Assembly: GCA_963969495.1 (NCBI GenBank) | Contig: OZ018321.1 | Span: forward strand, 138,408,685-138,472,684 | Origin: Ceratothoa steindachneri | Lineage: Eukaryota; Arthropoda; Malacostraca; Isopoda; Cymothoidae | Length of the DNA: 64,000 nucleotides | Direction: 5' to 3' | Part shown: one piece after another, positions 46,367 to 58,648 of the stretch | Numbering within the stretch: position 1 is the stretch's first letter | Layout: each line of letters starts with the position of its first letter | Notes under the pieces: model-generated | The model's database searches: none | The model's input: the letters and a program-made list of their open reading frames with translations, nothing else | Told to the model about the DNA's origin: nothing | Position numbers and translations under genes: made by a program

Positions 46367-47662
46367 TCAGGCGCTGCAGTAGTAACGTTTGAGCATGTTG
46401 ACCTTAAACACTGTTACCGGAGGGCGTTTGGATGGGTAGTTCACGGGTTTACGGGCTTCGAGGACTGAAAAGGGGCCTTTCCATTGGGAAAATAGTTTAT
46501 TTGTCTCCGTGTGAAGGAGAAGCACGACCTTGTCACCAGGCTTGAAACGTCTTTCTTTTGACTTAATGTCAAAATAGGTCCTATAACTTTTCAGGTTAAA
46601 GTCCGCATTTTTGTATGCAATGTCAGCGCATTCCTCCAAACGGTTTCGAAGGTCCAATACGTATGCGTACGAAAACTTGATCTCCTCATCTAGCAGGCGG
46701 TTGGAAAACAATTCATTGAGAATGCTTATCGGGCTGCGAACATTTCGGCCGTAAAGAAGTTCGATGGGAGCGAACCCCAGAGTTCGGTGGGGAATTTCTC
46801 TGCAGGCGAAAAGGGCGACCGGCAGGTATCGATACCATTCCCGAGGCTGGGCATGGCACAGTTTCTTAAGGACGGCCTTCAAAGTCCCATTTAATTTTTC
46901 ACAGCCACCATTTGCGGCTGGATGGAACGGGGTTGGGAAAAGGGGATTGACTAATGGGAGTTTTCCCACACACTCCATAAGCTCGGAAGTAAATTGTCTA
47001 CCCCTATCTGATAAGATCTCCTTAGACATGTCAACGCGGGAGAAGATGGATATCAGGGCCTCCGCACAAGTCATGCTGTTGATCTTCTTAAGGGGGGCAG
47101 CGTCTGGAAATCTGGTCGCAAAATCCACCAGTGTTAGGATATAGGAATGCCTTTCACTAGACGGGGGGTGTATTGGGCCAATTAGGTAGATTGCTACTCT
47201 AAAAAAAGGTTCTAACACAATTGGGGTCTTCCGTAGGTTGGCTGGAGGAATTCAGCCTTTTGCCGAAGTCTTTTGACAAATGTCACAGGACCTACAGAGG
47301 TCGGCGATTTCTTTGGCAGCGCCAGGCCAAAAGAAATGACGAAAAATTCGCTGGGCCGTCTTGTTATGACTAAAGTAGCCAGCTAACAACCCACCATGGG
47401 CAATTTTGAGTACTTGTGGGACATAGGATCGGGGGATATATAGCAAGCGCGTAGGGAAGTGTTTAGGAATGGAGGTGGAACGAAGTAACAGATTACCCTC
47501 AACTAGGTAGGAGACCTCCTTGCGACCACGAACGGATTCGCGCTCGTTGGTCCTCGACTTTTCCCACAATGGCTGTAAAGAAGGGCACTCATTCTGTGCC
47601 TTTGCAAAAGACTCGTTATTCAGAGTCTCGTACTCAGGGAAAAATGAGGGTTCTAAAGTCAC
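46367..47662 (-). pseudogene. Element B integrase, located upstream of RT
   Basis: An N-terminal HHCC zinc finger (H in KIAHGGLL, H in FSHNKTAQRIFRHFFWPG, then LCRSCDIC) precedes a single TGA (47252-47254). The core keeps LTLVDFATRFPDAAPLK, the second acid in ILSDRGRQFTS and the Glu in NGGCEKLNG, with 35 residues between, a DD35E spacing. The first catalytic Asp is lost: AIYLIGP where AIDLxGP is expected (codon 47186-47188). A C-terminal part with FKPGDKVVLLLHTETNKLF, WKGPFSVLEA and VFKVNMLKRYY resembles the gypsy GPY/F module. Location between protease and RT is the key oddity. Confidence 0.9.
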
Positions 47663-48280
47663 GGGAGGTGCCGCGTTCTTTATGGCTTGGGCCCTAGTAA
47701 TGGCAGGCTGAGCAATGGGAATAGGGGAGAGCTGCAGGCTCTGGCCGACCCAAATGGCGCAGAATTTAATAGGGGTTGCTACTGCGTCAGCTCAACCGGT
47801 AAAATATCGACATTTGATGAAAAAACGGACCACTGGGAAGCGGTTGGCTCGTCCCAAGTAGTCCTGGACTACTGCAAATTTATCGTGTTCGGGGCTCACT
47901 AGGGGCAGCAGCTTTTCCGATACGACGATGCACGTGCATCCCGTATCTCTGACCAGGGTTGAAACCCGGCAACCATTAACCAAGCTGGTTTCAAATTCGA
48001 GCCCACCGGGGGAGCTCTTGTTAAATAAAAAAATAACTTGAGTTCCCGGGGGGTTATTCACTAGTGAGGAAGCAGGCGTTTCGGGGAAGCAAACGGAGGA
48101 GAAAGAGAGGCGCTTACTTGGTGGACTTGGTGACTGAGAGCAGAACGGAACTGCGAATTTTAGAGACAATTTGTCTTGTCCTCACATGCCCGGGGGTTCC
48201 GCAAGAAAAACAGACGATGGGTCGTCTGGGGTAATCCAACGCAGAGGGATTAAAGACGGGTGGCTTAACATCCCTAAGTT
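47663..48280 (-). pseudogene. Element B nucleocapsid end and aspartic protease
   Basis: The minus strand keeps RPIVCFSCGTPGHVRT, a CCHC knuckle whose last Cys is lost at a frame change (about 48190). It then has CRVSTLVRDTGCTCIVVSEK with the protease DTG triad, EHDKFAVVQDYLGRANRFPV and RYFTG. A TGA at 47792-47794 replaces a Trp kept in element A (NGWAEV). The frame goes on through PIKFCAIWVGQS to the integrase region. Confidence 0.8.
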
Positions 48281-48504
48281 CTGACGGGAGATAATATTTC
48301 GGTGTAGAGGCACATGAGACCTTTACGAATTTGGGAGCGTTCTTCGATTGAAATTTAGGGAAGAGTCCTTTACTCTTGGGGGATGGAGGATGACTCTTCT
48401 TGGGATCTTTTGGGTAAAGATTATAACTAGCCGCGTGTAAATCCGCTTCTTAGATGCATTTTTTGAAGGAAGCAACTCTTCGGTCCTTCACGAATGCACG
48501 GATT

Positions 48505-48819
48505 TCAGTGCGCAGCATAGCCATCAATCGATCCAGCAAAATGAAGTCGAACAGACAACTCATAGTCGCTGTTTACCTGGGCGGAGTCCAACCAAACCTG
48601 CAGACTTCTTCTGAGTGTGAATCCGAACTGGCGGTAAGTCTGGCCAGTTAGTAACCTTACCTGGCCAAAATTTGCCCTGTAGAAGTCCGGATTCATGTTG
48701 ATCGCAGCCAAGAGTTTGGACTTAAGGGTCGAATAGTCAAAAGTATCCTCGGCAGGTAGCAAAATGAATATATCTCGCAGCTGCATATTGAGCGGGCGGC
48801 AAGAGTCGAGCGACTCCAT
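48505..48819 (-). pseudogene. Element B gag, capsid-like part
   Basis: The frame reads LRDIFILLPAEDTFDYSTLK, NPDFYRANFGQVRLLTGQTY, FTLRRSLQVWLDSAQ. The pattern of a hydrophobic block, a YxxLKxxLL-like segment and RxxxxGQTYxxF is typical of the retrotransposon gag capsid region of arthropod gypsy elements. This block is what element A has deleted. Confidence 0.7.
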
Positions 48820-48957
48820 CAGTTTGGGTATCCCAGTGATTTACCTCAAAATTCTTTTCGAAGTGAGTGAGGTAAGCACTGAAATCCTCACCGTCCTTAA
48901 ATACTGCGAGCTTTAAAGCGGGGATCGTGGGGGAAGGGTTTCTTTCCTGGAACTACC

Positions 48958-49155
48958 TTAGAAGGTTTCTAAGTTATTCTTATTTAACTTCCTTTTTTGG
49001 TGCCTCACCCTTTCTCTCCCTTCAGCTTCAGCTTCTCTAATTTCTTTGTTCTCTGCTCTTTCGTTTCTCCCCTCATCCTGAATATAGGCGACTAGCTCTT
49101 TATCGGAAAGACCAAGCATCTCACCCTGTTGCCTAAATCTCTTGAAGAACGTCAT
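48958..49155 (-). pseudogene. Element B gag N-terminus
   Basis: It starts MTFFKRFRQQGEMLGLSDKE then LVAYIQDEGRNERAENKEIR and a basic tail. It aligns with element A MTQFEILKAQGESLGLSGKE and LIEYIQEEQRKEEEKE. It is probably a coiled-coil assembly segment, here cut short by a stop at 48958. Confidence 0.75.
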
Positions 49156-49597
49156 CTTGTTTCCTTACACGAGTCTTAGCCACTCGATGCGTTCAAAAAT
49201 CTTACCGCAAAGAAAATAAGGCTCTCGCAATAGCTCCCCAAAATTCTAAATAAAATCTTAATTCTGATGATCATATACACGGAACAAAGCAATAAATTAT
49301 GAAAAATATGCTAATTCCTATATGAGTACCTGATATAGGACCTCTTAATCCGGCACAGGGGATTACAAAGAGGGGAGTTTGAAAGATTTTCTCCCAAAAC
49401 ACACACAAAAACAATGGCTTGTTACTAAATATGGTCTCACGGGCACCACAAAAGACTGATTATTCAAAATAAAATGTAAACAATTAGGAAAAAAAATATT
49501 TTCCTATCTTTAAATAAACTTGAACCAACTTGGTAAATTTTCTGTTAATTAAACTGAGGAACTTGAAAACGAAAGGGGTCCTAATTAACCCAATAAA

Positions 49598-49607
49598 CCT
49601 GACACCA
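49598..49607 (-). other. Candidate primer binding site of element B
   Basis: Minus strand TGGTGTCAGG lies about 15 bp from the LTR edge. It is the counterpart of TGGTATCAGG in element A. TGGTGTCAG is a common tRNA-Leu-type primer complement in animal gypsy elements. Confidence 0.6.
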
Positions 49608-49622
49608 GAATTCATTAGATAC

Positions 49623-50099
49623 ATTACGAGGTATAAGAGTGCGATTTTACTACAGGGGCCGATAGCGTTTAATGAGTTTACCAATTTGCAGTTCAAGGAT
49701 TTATTTAAAGAGTGAAAACCAAAAAATATAATTTTTAATAAGTCACTCGTTAACATATATATACATACGGGAAATATAGGAAATGTAAATAAGGATAATA
49801 CTGACAAACTATAGAAAATTAGCAATCGGGTAACGTTAATTACTTGTTAATTAGCTTTTAAATGGGATACTATAAATTAGTTATACAGAAGGAATATTTA
49901 AATGTCGGAAAGCGGGTCGATTAACGGGAGATGTAATCATTTTACCTTAAAGGGAGTCCTCGAGGAAGGGGAAATGGAGACGGAAAATGGTCGTGATTCT
50001 CGGCCGAATATCCTGATGGGGACGAGGATGAAGGGGTGGGGGGACCAGAAGACGAGTTCACGATCCTCCTTGAAGACGGACGATGGCACCTCGCTATCA
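49623..50099 (-). repeat. Right (5') LTR of element B, shortened
   Basis: It matches the left LTR from attacgaggtataagagtgc to tggcacctc (50092), then ends gctatcaca. The tail ctatcaca equals the end of the element A LTR (TGTGATAG on the minus strand), so the outer edge may be preserved with an internal deletion. No convincing target duplication was found. Confidence 0.65.
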
Positions 50100-50269
50100 C
50101 AACCACGACGCTCATCGATTGAGCCACCATCTCCCCCCCCCTCCTCCCCCAAATCTCCCATTTTTGTTCTTAAGCTTTTAAGGGTGACGTAATATATTCC
50201 TCAGCATTTCACCGGGTTGCGATACCACTTTTTCTTTTCTTCGGTTATTAACAACATCCATACTATTTC

Positions 50270-52000
<1,731 letters not shown>

Positions 52001-52059
52001 GAAGAATTATATACAAGACGCTTTGCCTGCGGCGGATACATCAGTTATGAAATGAGCAA

Positions 52060-52500
52060 TTAATAGTGAACTCAAGAGACAAACTCTCAGATTTCGATCA
52101 CCTCGAAAAACGCCTTTTCCGGAGAAGACTCACTTTTTAGCACCACGGAAGTTTGCTCAGAAGCACAGACAATTTTGGATGGTTGTGTTTTGGTCTGATG
52201 AGCCTAAACCTGAACTATTTGGCCGAAATGTAATGCACCATGTTTGGTACTGTGACGGAAACGTCTTTGAATGGAAGGACAATCAAGGATACAGGCGGCA
52301 GCAATGCATGGATGGTTCGTGTAGAACAATATTGCTTTTCTTTGGCCTACTTAATCCCTGGGCTTCAATCCTTTCGCAAATTTATGGAGAATATTGAAGA
52401 AACAAATCAAGAAGAGGAAACCTACTTACCTCCCGCAACTGAGAGCTATATGTAAGGAGGAGTGGGCAGATATTCAAACAAAATGATGCCAGGAATTGTT
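52060..52500 (+). pseudogene. Tc1-like transposase fragment
   Basis: The plus strand keeps LLRRTHFLAPRKFAQKHRQF (52115-52175) and then WMVVFWSDEPKPELFGRNVM, HHVWYCDGNVFEWKD. This is the Tc1 block W..VLWSDExxFELFG with the first catalytic Asp. The downstream GGGSVMVWGCF block and the DDE remainder are garbled or deleted. No TIRs were identified. Confidence 0.7.
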
Positions 52501-52924
52501 CGTCTTATATGAAACGTCTGATAGCAATTATAGCAAACAATGGTAGTGCTTCGACATATTAGGTTCTCTATATCTATTATCCGGATACTTATTTCCACCT
52601 TTATACATATTTATTTCTTTGTATAATGTAATGCATACTTGAACAATGTTTTTATTTTCTCTCTTAACTGTAATAAAAAAAAACTTAATTTAATGATATA
52701 TGCAAGTATTTTAAACAAAATTTATAGTTGGAAATAATTTAAATCAACATTTTCTTGGGCGTCTGAATATGTTTTACCTCACTTAATGTTCATTTAATTA
52801 TCTGACATTAAAACTATTTTTTTTTATATTTTAGTCAATACTCGACCTCTATTCATATACAAATTAACGATCCATCTATCAAAACTATACTATTAGCTTC
52901 ATGAAAACTATATTTACATTCTAG

Positions 52925-53110
52925 AGCCGATCAAGCGATGCTCCATTCAAGTCCGTAACAGCATCGACCGAAAGAACACAAGAGCCTCCGATGTCTACGA
53001 CTAAACACAACAATTTGTTGCCCTCCAACTGGAGTAAAACATCAAAAATGCGACAGGAAAAAATAGCAAAGCGCTTAGCCAAAAACGGCTCCAAGGCCAA
53101 GAACGTCGAT
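52925..53110 (+). CDS. Candidate host exon 1, function unknown
   Basis: A 186-nt open segment lies between the acceptor tatttacattctag and the donor GTAAGTCC. It reads SRSSDAPFKSVTASTERTQE, PPMSTTKHNNLLPSNWSKTS, then KMRQEKIAKRLAKNGSKAKN and VD. It is exactly 62 codons, entering and leaving in phase 0. Base composition is more balanced than the flanks and no transposon motif is present. The protein would be basic and low-complexity (Ser/Lys-rich), likely disordered. I do not recognise it. It pairs in phase with the exon at 53736-53926. Confidence 0.45.
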
Positions 53111-53235
53111 GTAAGTCCAAACGACGATTCAGATCTCCTTTGGTGAAATCAATAAGGCGAGATCAAAAACGATAAGCTACTGGAAGGGGAGATTGTAGAT
53201 AACGATTGATTTACTATTCAGATGTTTAATAGGTA

Positions 53236-53290
53236 GAATCAATGGCAAGGGTCAAGGAAGGGTCAAGGAAGGGTCAAGGAAGGGTCAGAA
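53236..53290. repeat. Short 11-bp tandem repeat in the candidate intron
   Basis: About four copies of aagggtcaagg. Confidence 0.9.
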
Positions 53291-53735
53291 ATCGAATATT
53301 TTTTCAGGAACACGACTAAAGTGGAGTGGAATCTGAAAAAAAAGTCCCTTTAAGTCCCATCCTTGAAAATAGAGTTAACGAAGTTGGAGTGAAACCATTA
53401 TATTTTGTCTTTAGGGTTTATATATATTTTTAAATTACCATTTGCCTCCTTTATCAGTGTTTTTTTACGTCTAGTCTATAAACCTCAATTCTCAATCATC
53501 TATAAAATAAAACTTGCCCCTAAATAATTATTATCAAACGTAGTCATTGTATTTAGTGTAAACATTATAAATCCTTATAATGCATTTATAGATTAAAGAA
53601 TCAAAGGAACACATCCATGCACCCTAATTTCGCTCTATGAAATTTAATTAATAATTCTTATCATCCAGACTGTTTTTTTTTTTACTCTATTTTAACTCAT
53701 TATTCATTCCTGACCTACTGGGTATCATACCCAAG

Positions 53736-53926
53736 CAACCACGGGTGTCCCTCGTTCTAACCGAGTCTCGTGTGGACGTGAGTCCTTTCCAGATGGATGC
53801 CATCCGGGCGCGGCGCTCCCGACTCGAAGAACTCACCAAGTCCATGAAGAGTCCCAACACTGACAAGCGGACGTCCAGAGCTGGGTCAGGGGCAGCCAGG
53901 AAAGACGTCAAATTGACCCCCATCAG
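53736..53926 (+). CDS. Candidate host exon 2, function unknown
   Basis: The segment between the acceptor cataccc-aag (preceded by a long T-rich tract) and the donor GTGAGTGG reads QPRVSLVLTESRVDVSPFQM, DAIRARRSRLEELTKSMKSP, NTDKRTSRAGSGAARKDVKL, TPIR. It starts in phase 0, continuing from 53110, and ends in phase 2. It is GC-rich and free of stops, with a helix-prone Arg/Glu stretch and phosphosite-like SP/TP motifs. The intron would be 625 bp. A cytoskeletal or nuclear regulatory protein is imaginable, but nothing identifies it. Other exons are not seen in this window. Confidence 0.5.
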
Positions 53927-54900
53927 GTGAGTGGTCAGTGCCCAGTAAAAGGGGGAGGGTCGGTCTTAGAGATCAGGAATGGGTGCATATGGTGGAGTAC
54001 CAGGCTCTGGATGGGGGGGGCATATTCGTACGACCCTGGCACTATGATATTTCTCCGGACGTACTTGAGGTGGGGTTCTGCACTGACCTTTCAGGAGCCC
54101 CCCTAAGAGAAGGGTGGAGATGGTTCTGTATTCTACAGGCCCACACAAGAGGGAGGGGGGCGCTAGCTCGTATTTTTGAGTATCTGTATTTTGTATACAA
54201 AAGTGTTCATAAGATTATTACAACCGCCTGTCCCCAATAGTGAAGATAGACAAAGTTCGCCATTAGATTCTTTATCATTATCCTTTTTTAATATTCTTCT
54301 ATCTTCTATTTATTCCCCCTTTTTCCTTCATACTTTCCTTCTCGGCCCTTCTTTCCCCAATGAGTGAAAGTGCCATCGTTGGTTACTCCTCTCTTTGCTT
54401 TTGGTTCTTTCACGTGGATTTGGTTCCTGAGATAGTGGATTCACTCAGGAGTTCTCGTTAATAGTGGATAAAGCGTTGGATTACTCGGGTTCGTTTTCAG
54501 GCGAGAGAAGAAACAAAATATTTATGCGTTTGTAGGGAGCTCCCGCCCATTATGGCGGCTAAACAAGTCTGGTGCTGCCACATACGCCATCACAAATATA
54601 GGCAACCACAACACAGCGCTTGCTTTCACTTTCTTTCTTCGCACATAAAAGACCTCACTCTACCGGCTACAGAACCTGTCGAAGGTGTTTCTAATCCACA
54701 CTACTGCGCGTAGAATGGGGGGCGCTCCCCTGGGCCACAGAATGTTTCAAATGATCTATAATTAGTGACAATACACAATTCCACCACTCTCCCTGCTCCT
54801 CCCTCCGACGAATAATAGCTCTTGTTAGTGATCAGGAGGTTGACGATTTTGTTACTATGGTGGAGGATAATTTTCGTAGGTTATAAACCAACACACTAAG
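53927..54900. other. Interval without an assigned gene
   Basis: No exon I can support. It could be the intron following 53926. The segment cccattatggcggc near 54548 resembles a YY1-type site in a less AT-rich stretch, without further support. Confidence 0.35.
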
Positions 54901-54939
54901 GGTAAAAATATTAGGGATACGGAGACTGGAGGAGATTTA

Positions 54940-56790
54940 GGAAATAGTAACCATTGCGAAATTAGATTTAATTAGGATAAATAAGCTAAAAATCACAGAC
55001 TTTAGAAAAGCAGATTATAGTAGTCTGAGGAGGCACCTGGTGAAGGTTGTTTGGGGACTAAAGAGTGAGGTCAGACCTGGAACTGAGATGTCAATGAGAG
55101 CAGTTGAGGGGGCAGATACCTCCCAGGTAGGGTGAAATGTTTTCGATGAGGAATATGAGACTGATTAAACAGTAAATTTCCGGACAGAATATGAACATTC
55201 GATATAGGAATATTTAGAGCCAGGCTGTCGACCTTAAATATATGTCAAATAATAAAAAAATGATAATAAAAAATAAAAATAATAAGGATCAATTAAGGCA
55301 GAAATATAATGAGCTAACTCGGTTCATTAAAAAGTTAATTTGGGGTAGCAAAGAGAAATTATGAAATTAAAGTGGCAAATAAAGCAAAGGAAGATTCCAA
55401 ACGTTTCTTTCAATTATAAAGAACTAAGACTAGAGATTAAATAGGCCCACTTAAAACAACAGATAGAGAGTTAGTGAGTGATAGTGGTGCCATGGCTAGG
55501 GCGTTAAATAAGTATCTTTCAGTATTTACACTCGATGATATTCTAACTGTACCTGTGGTGAGCTTGAACTTCAGATGTAATAAGGAACCGAAATTGGAGT
55601 ATATTTTGATTACAAAGGAGATAGTCTCAAAGGAAATAGATGAAATTAGATCTAATAAAGCACCTGACCCTGACGAAAATTTTCCAGGGATTTTCAAGGA
55701 ATGTAAAGATGTGTTAAGTGAGCCTCTATCTAGCATGCCAATTTAGAAAATCGTTAGACAAGCATTGTACCAGCAGCATGGAGGAAAGCTAATGTGATAT
55801 CAATATTTAAGAAGGATGATAAAACAAATATGTCTAATTACCAACCAGTAAGTTTGACATCACTGCAGGCACGGATCAGGGGGGGGGGAACTATGGGGCT
55901 GAAGCCCCCCCTCAAATTTCAGACCCGTTTATGTTTATATTTCTTTTTTAAGCCATAATTGTATTCTGCTATTCAGAAAGTCTTATAATAATATAAAATA
56001 TATATATAAAAAGTTTTTTTTTAACCGTTGCGATCGAATGTATCTTTATGTTATACTCGTAAGTCTACAATACAGGTACCTTTAATCTCAAAACTAATAA
56101 TTAAATTCAGTATTAGACCTCAGTTGACGACCAAAAACTACAATTCCTAATTTTCTGATGTGTGGGAAATATTTGGATTTGAGAGAGTTAGTGCTCACTC
56201 CTTTATGAGTTACTGTTATTTGATAATTATCAGTGTTGTTAAGATAACCATTATTAATGATCAATGCCCTTTTCTCAGACTCCTCAGAGGGAGGAATTCC
56301 GGTTAGCCCCCCAATTTTTTATCCTAAATCAGCCACTGCTGCAGTGGTTGGAAAAATAATGAAATCTATAATAGTGAAATCTATTAGGGATCATTTAGAT
56401 AAACAGGAGGGCTAAATCGTGTTTGACTAATTTACTGTCTATTTCTAGAAAGGTGTATGATGCTACTAAGAGAATTGAGAATTACGATGTTGTATATTTG
56501 GGTTTTAGTAAGGTTTTCGACAAGGTACCACACTCACGACCTTTGAATAAGGTTAAACCACATAGGATCGATGGGAGTATTTTTAGGTGGATTCAGTCGT
56601 GACTTAGTGACAGAGAACAAAGATTTAGTATAGACGCGATTAAATCTAAGTGGGTGAATGTTACCAGTGGGGTTCCTTAGGTGTCAGTGTTGGGGTGGTG
56701 TTGTTCTTGATTTATATTAATGATCTTGACTTAGGTATAAATAACAACCTGAGCAAGCTTTTCGATGTATAGCGTACGAGAAGTGCAGGC
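54940..56790 (+). pseudogene. CR1-like LINE ORF2 fragment (endonuclease end and RT)
   Basis: Blocks in changing plus-strand frames: ITDFRKADYSSLRRHLVKVV (endonuclease end), FIKKLIWGSKEK, then IGPLKTTDRELVSDSGAMAR with ALNKYLSVFTLDD, EIDEIRSNKAPDPDENFPGI, NYxPVSLTSLQ, VVGKIMKSIIVKSIRDHL, LGFSKVFDKVPHSRPLNKV (AFDxVPH block), FRWIQSxLSDREQRF, WVNVTSGVP and SVLG. The order is that of CR1/L2-like LINEs. The FADD box region is lost beyond 56730. A MITE interrupts it after TSLQ. Many stops and frameshifts are present. Confidence 0.8.
55869..56338. mobile_element. 470-bp MITE inserted in the LINE, 6-bp target duplication
   Basis: The flanks carry ctgcag at 55863-55868 and 56339-56344. Removing the insert and one copy joins LTSLQ to VVGKIM in the LINE frame. 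The ends read gcacggatcaggggg and, inverted, cagtggctgatttagg, related to the cagtggcggat-type ends of many animal MITEs, with G-runs and gctgaagcccccc next to the left end. Superfamily unresolved. Confidence 0.7.
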
Positions 56791-56797
56791 GAGCGGC

Positions 56798-57990
56798 TTA
56801 AAAGCTTCGTTTGAATGAGTCTCTTTTGAGACTCAGGATGGCTGAGTGGATTCGCCGCTGGCTAACAGTGGTCCAGCGACGCGGCTTGTGGTAAGAGACC
56901 TTGCGTCCATGATGAATTCCACCAAGGAACACAACAGCTAGTTCTAGCAATTCCCGGTAGTCGTCTTGTGGGTGGTACTGTCGGAGGTGGCCTTGGCAGA
57001 GTTTGGGGACGTCGTCCACCCATTCCTCTTTGAGCTCTTCGTTTGCTGTCCTGTACTGGCCTTAATCAACAAACTGCCCGAACTCTCGGAAAAGAACAAA
57101 GGTAGCGATATCTGGACTTTGAGATGGTTCTGGAATTAGGGTCGAGAAAACAGCTTCCAGCAGAATTTCCAGCAGATGTCGTGACAGGCCAGATACATCA
57201 GATCTCGACCAAGGATTTGCTGCTGTCGAACACCTACTCCACCCTTGGATCCCGTATTCGTCGCCGTTGTGTCGAAGCACAGAGCTCGAATTCGATCGTA
57301 AATAGCCCACTCGGCTATAACGGAATGGATGGTGTTTTCCGTAGGCTCCGCTTTGCCGTCAGTGATGGGAACTGCAAGGATCTTCTCCACGCCTTTTCCA
57401 GAAATGAGGATCGGCATTCGGTCCACAACGCCTTCGTTTGTGAGGGAGGGCATAAGTTTTCCATCCCAGTGGAGTGTGAGCGGTACATCAGGAGCAAAGT
57501 TTTCTTTCAACTATGCAGTATTTTCCTGGCGATGACGTCTTCGCTGCCGATTGATCGTGCTCGCACTCAATAATTTTCCAGTGCTCGCTCCTAGCTCCTC
57601 CGCGAATGGAAGCAGCACGTGTGCATTTTGACGTTCACTTTTGTTGTTCTGGTCCAGAGCAGCAGAAACTTGCGGGGAGATGATTTTCTTCTGCGTTGGT
57701 GCACGACGGAATCGTTTTGGTGGAGGAGTTATTATCACGCCTTGCTCTTCAGACGAAGCGGACAAGGTCGAAAGATCGAGTTCAATGATGGCTTGCCTTT
57801 CTGCGAACGCTTGACTTTCCTTTGCAGCTCTACTTCTTTCATTGTCCCCCGCTGCTGTGTCTGTTTCTATTTTTCTACCCAGGCCAGATCCACACCACCC
57901 ATCTTCCTCTGTCTGCCCGGCTTCCTCTGAGCTTTAAGGAACTCTAGGGCCTCCTTGATCTTGATCAAGTACAGGGCGTCGCGATGTGCT
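56798..57990 (-). pseudogene. Relic of a second uncharacterised DDE-like transposon family
   Basis: The minus strand starts near SEEQGVIITPPPKRFRRAPT (57750), passes a TAG at about 57511, and reads DVPLTLHWDGKLMPSLTNEG, VDRMPILISGKGVEKILAVP, IRALCFDTTATNTGSKGG, LGRDLMYLACHDI. After frame changes it reads FGQFVDQGQYRTANEELK, QYHPQDDYRELLELAVVFLG and RIHSAILSLKRDSF. HWDGK, CFDTTxxNTG and DDYxELLEL are hallmarks of a protein family repeated in many arthropod genomes and usually left uncharacterised. The acids in WDGK and CFDTT and the Glu in RELLEL are plausible DDE residues (inference). The conserved CRHH motif reads CHDI here. Confidence 0.65.
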
Positions 57991-58648
57991 ACATCGAAAA
58001 AAAATTTTTAGGGAAGCAACGAAATTGGCTCGGTTTTCCTCAACTTGCCCTGTTGTCCGGGATTTTAATTTCTTCAATCCGTTGTACTGTTCGTGCAGAC
58101 GCCATACTTTCTTAAGGATATTACACGGATCAATGGTCGGAATATTCGCCTTGGAGTACTGATGTTAAACTTTGAGTACCGTCTGCCGAACTGAGAACGT
58201 TAAATCACGCTTGTTTAGCTTTGCATGCTACTGCAAAACACACAAGACTTACTCACTGGTCGGGAGAACACTTGTTGGCTCAGCGGACCTCGTGGAAGAC
58301 ATCTTTACAAAAGAAACACAAGTCAATAAACAGAAGAATAAGACCGAGATCTTTCCATAATATAAAACAATACTGAAACCACTTCTTGCACTGCAAAACT
58401 GTACGAGGCGGGACCATGCCTTCGTTGCATGGGGTGGTTCAATAGGGACAAACTTCAAAGCGTCTGCGCGACATGAAGATGTCATGTTACAAGACTTAGA
58501 TTTTGCCTGCAGTGTTTCCTCATTAATACGCATAAACTGCTGGGTTCCGCGTTATTGTTCCGAACACTTATCATCGGCACTATTAAACTAATATAGTAAA
58601 GGGTTAAAATTTATAGTTTTCATAAATTACTAAAATGAATAGTGCAAT

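Larger units (their letters stand above)
43339..50099 (-). mobile_element. Ty3/gypsy-type LTR retrotransposon, Gmr1-like order, degraded (element B)
   Basis: Coding on the minus strand reads, in order: gag N-terminus (49155), capsid-like part (48819-48505), zinc knuckle (about 48200), DTG protease (about 47930), integrase zinc finger (47400-47270), integrase core (47218-46750), integrase C-terminal part (to 46367), linker (46333-46076), RT (about 46070-45224), RNase H (to about 44930). The last motif, ADTLSKNPVDDPPP, ends pol before the LTR. LTR segments match at 43341-43843 and 49623-50092. Scattered stops, the YFEN box in RT and the lost first integrase Asp make it inactive. LTR divergence is visibly greater than in element A, so it is older. 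Confidence 0.85.

Noticed and set aside
53736..53926. Exon 2 as part of a known family (lamin, kinesin, dynein chain)
   Set aside because: No motif beyond a short basic helix-prone stretch; naming it would be invention.
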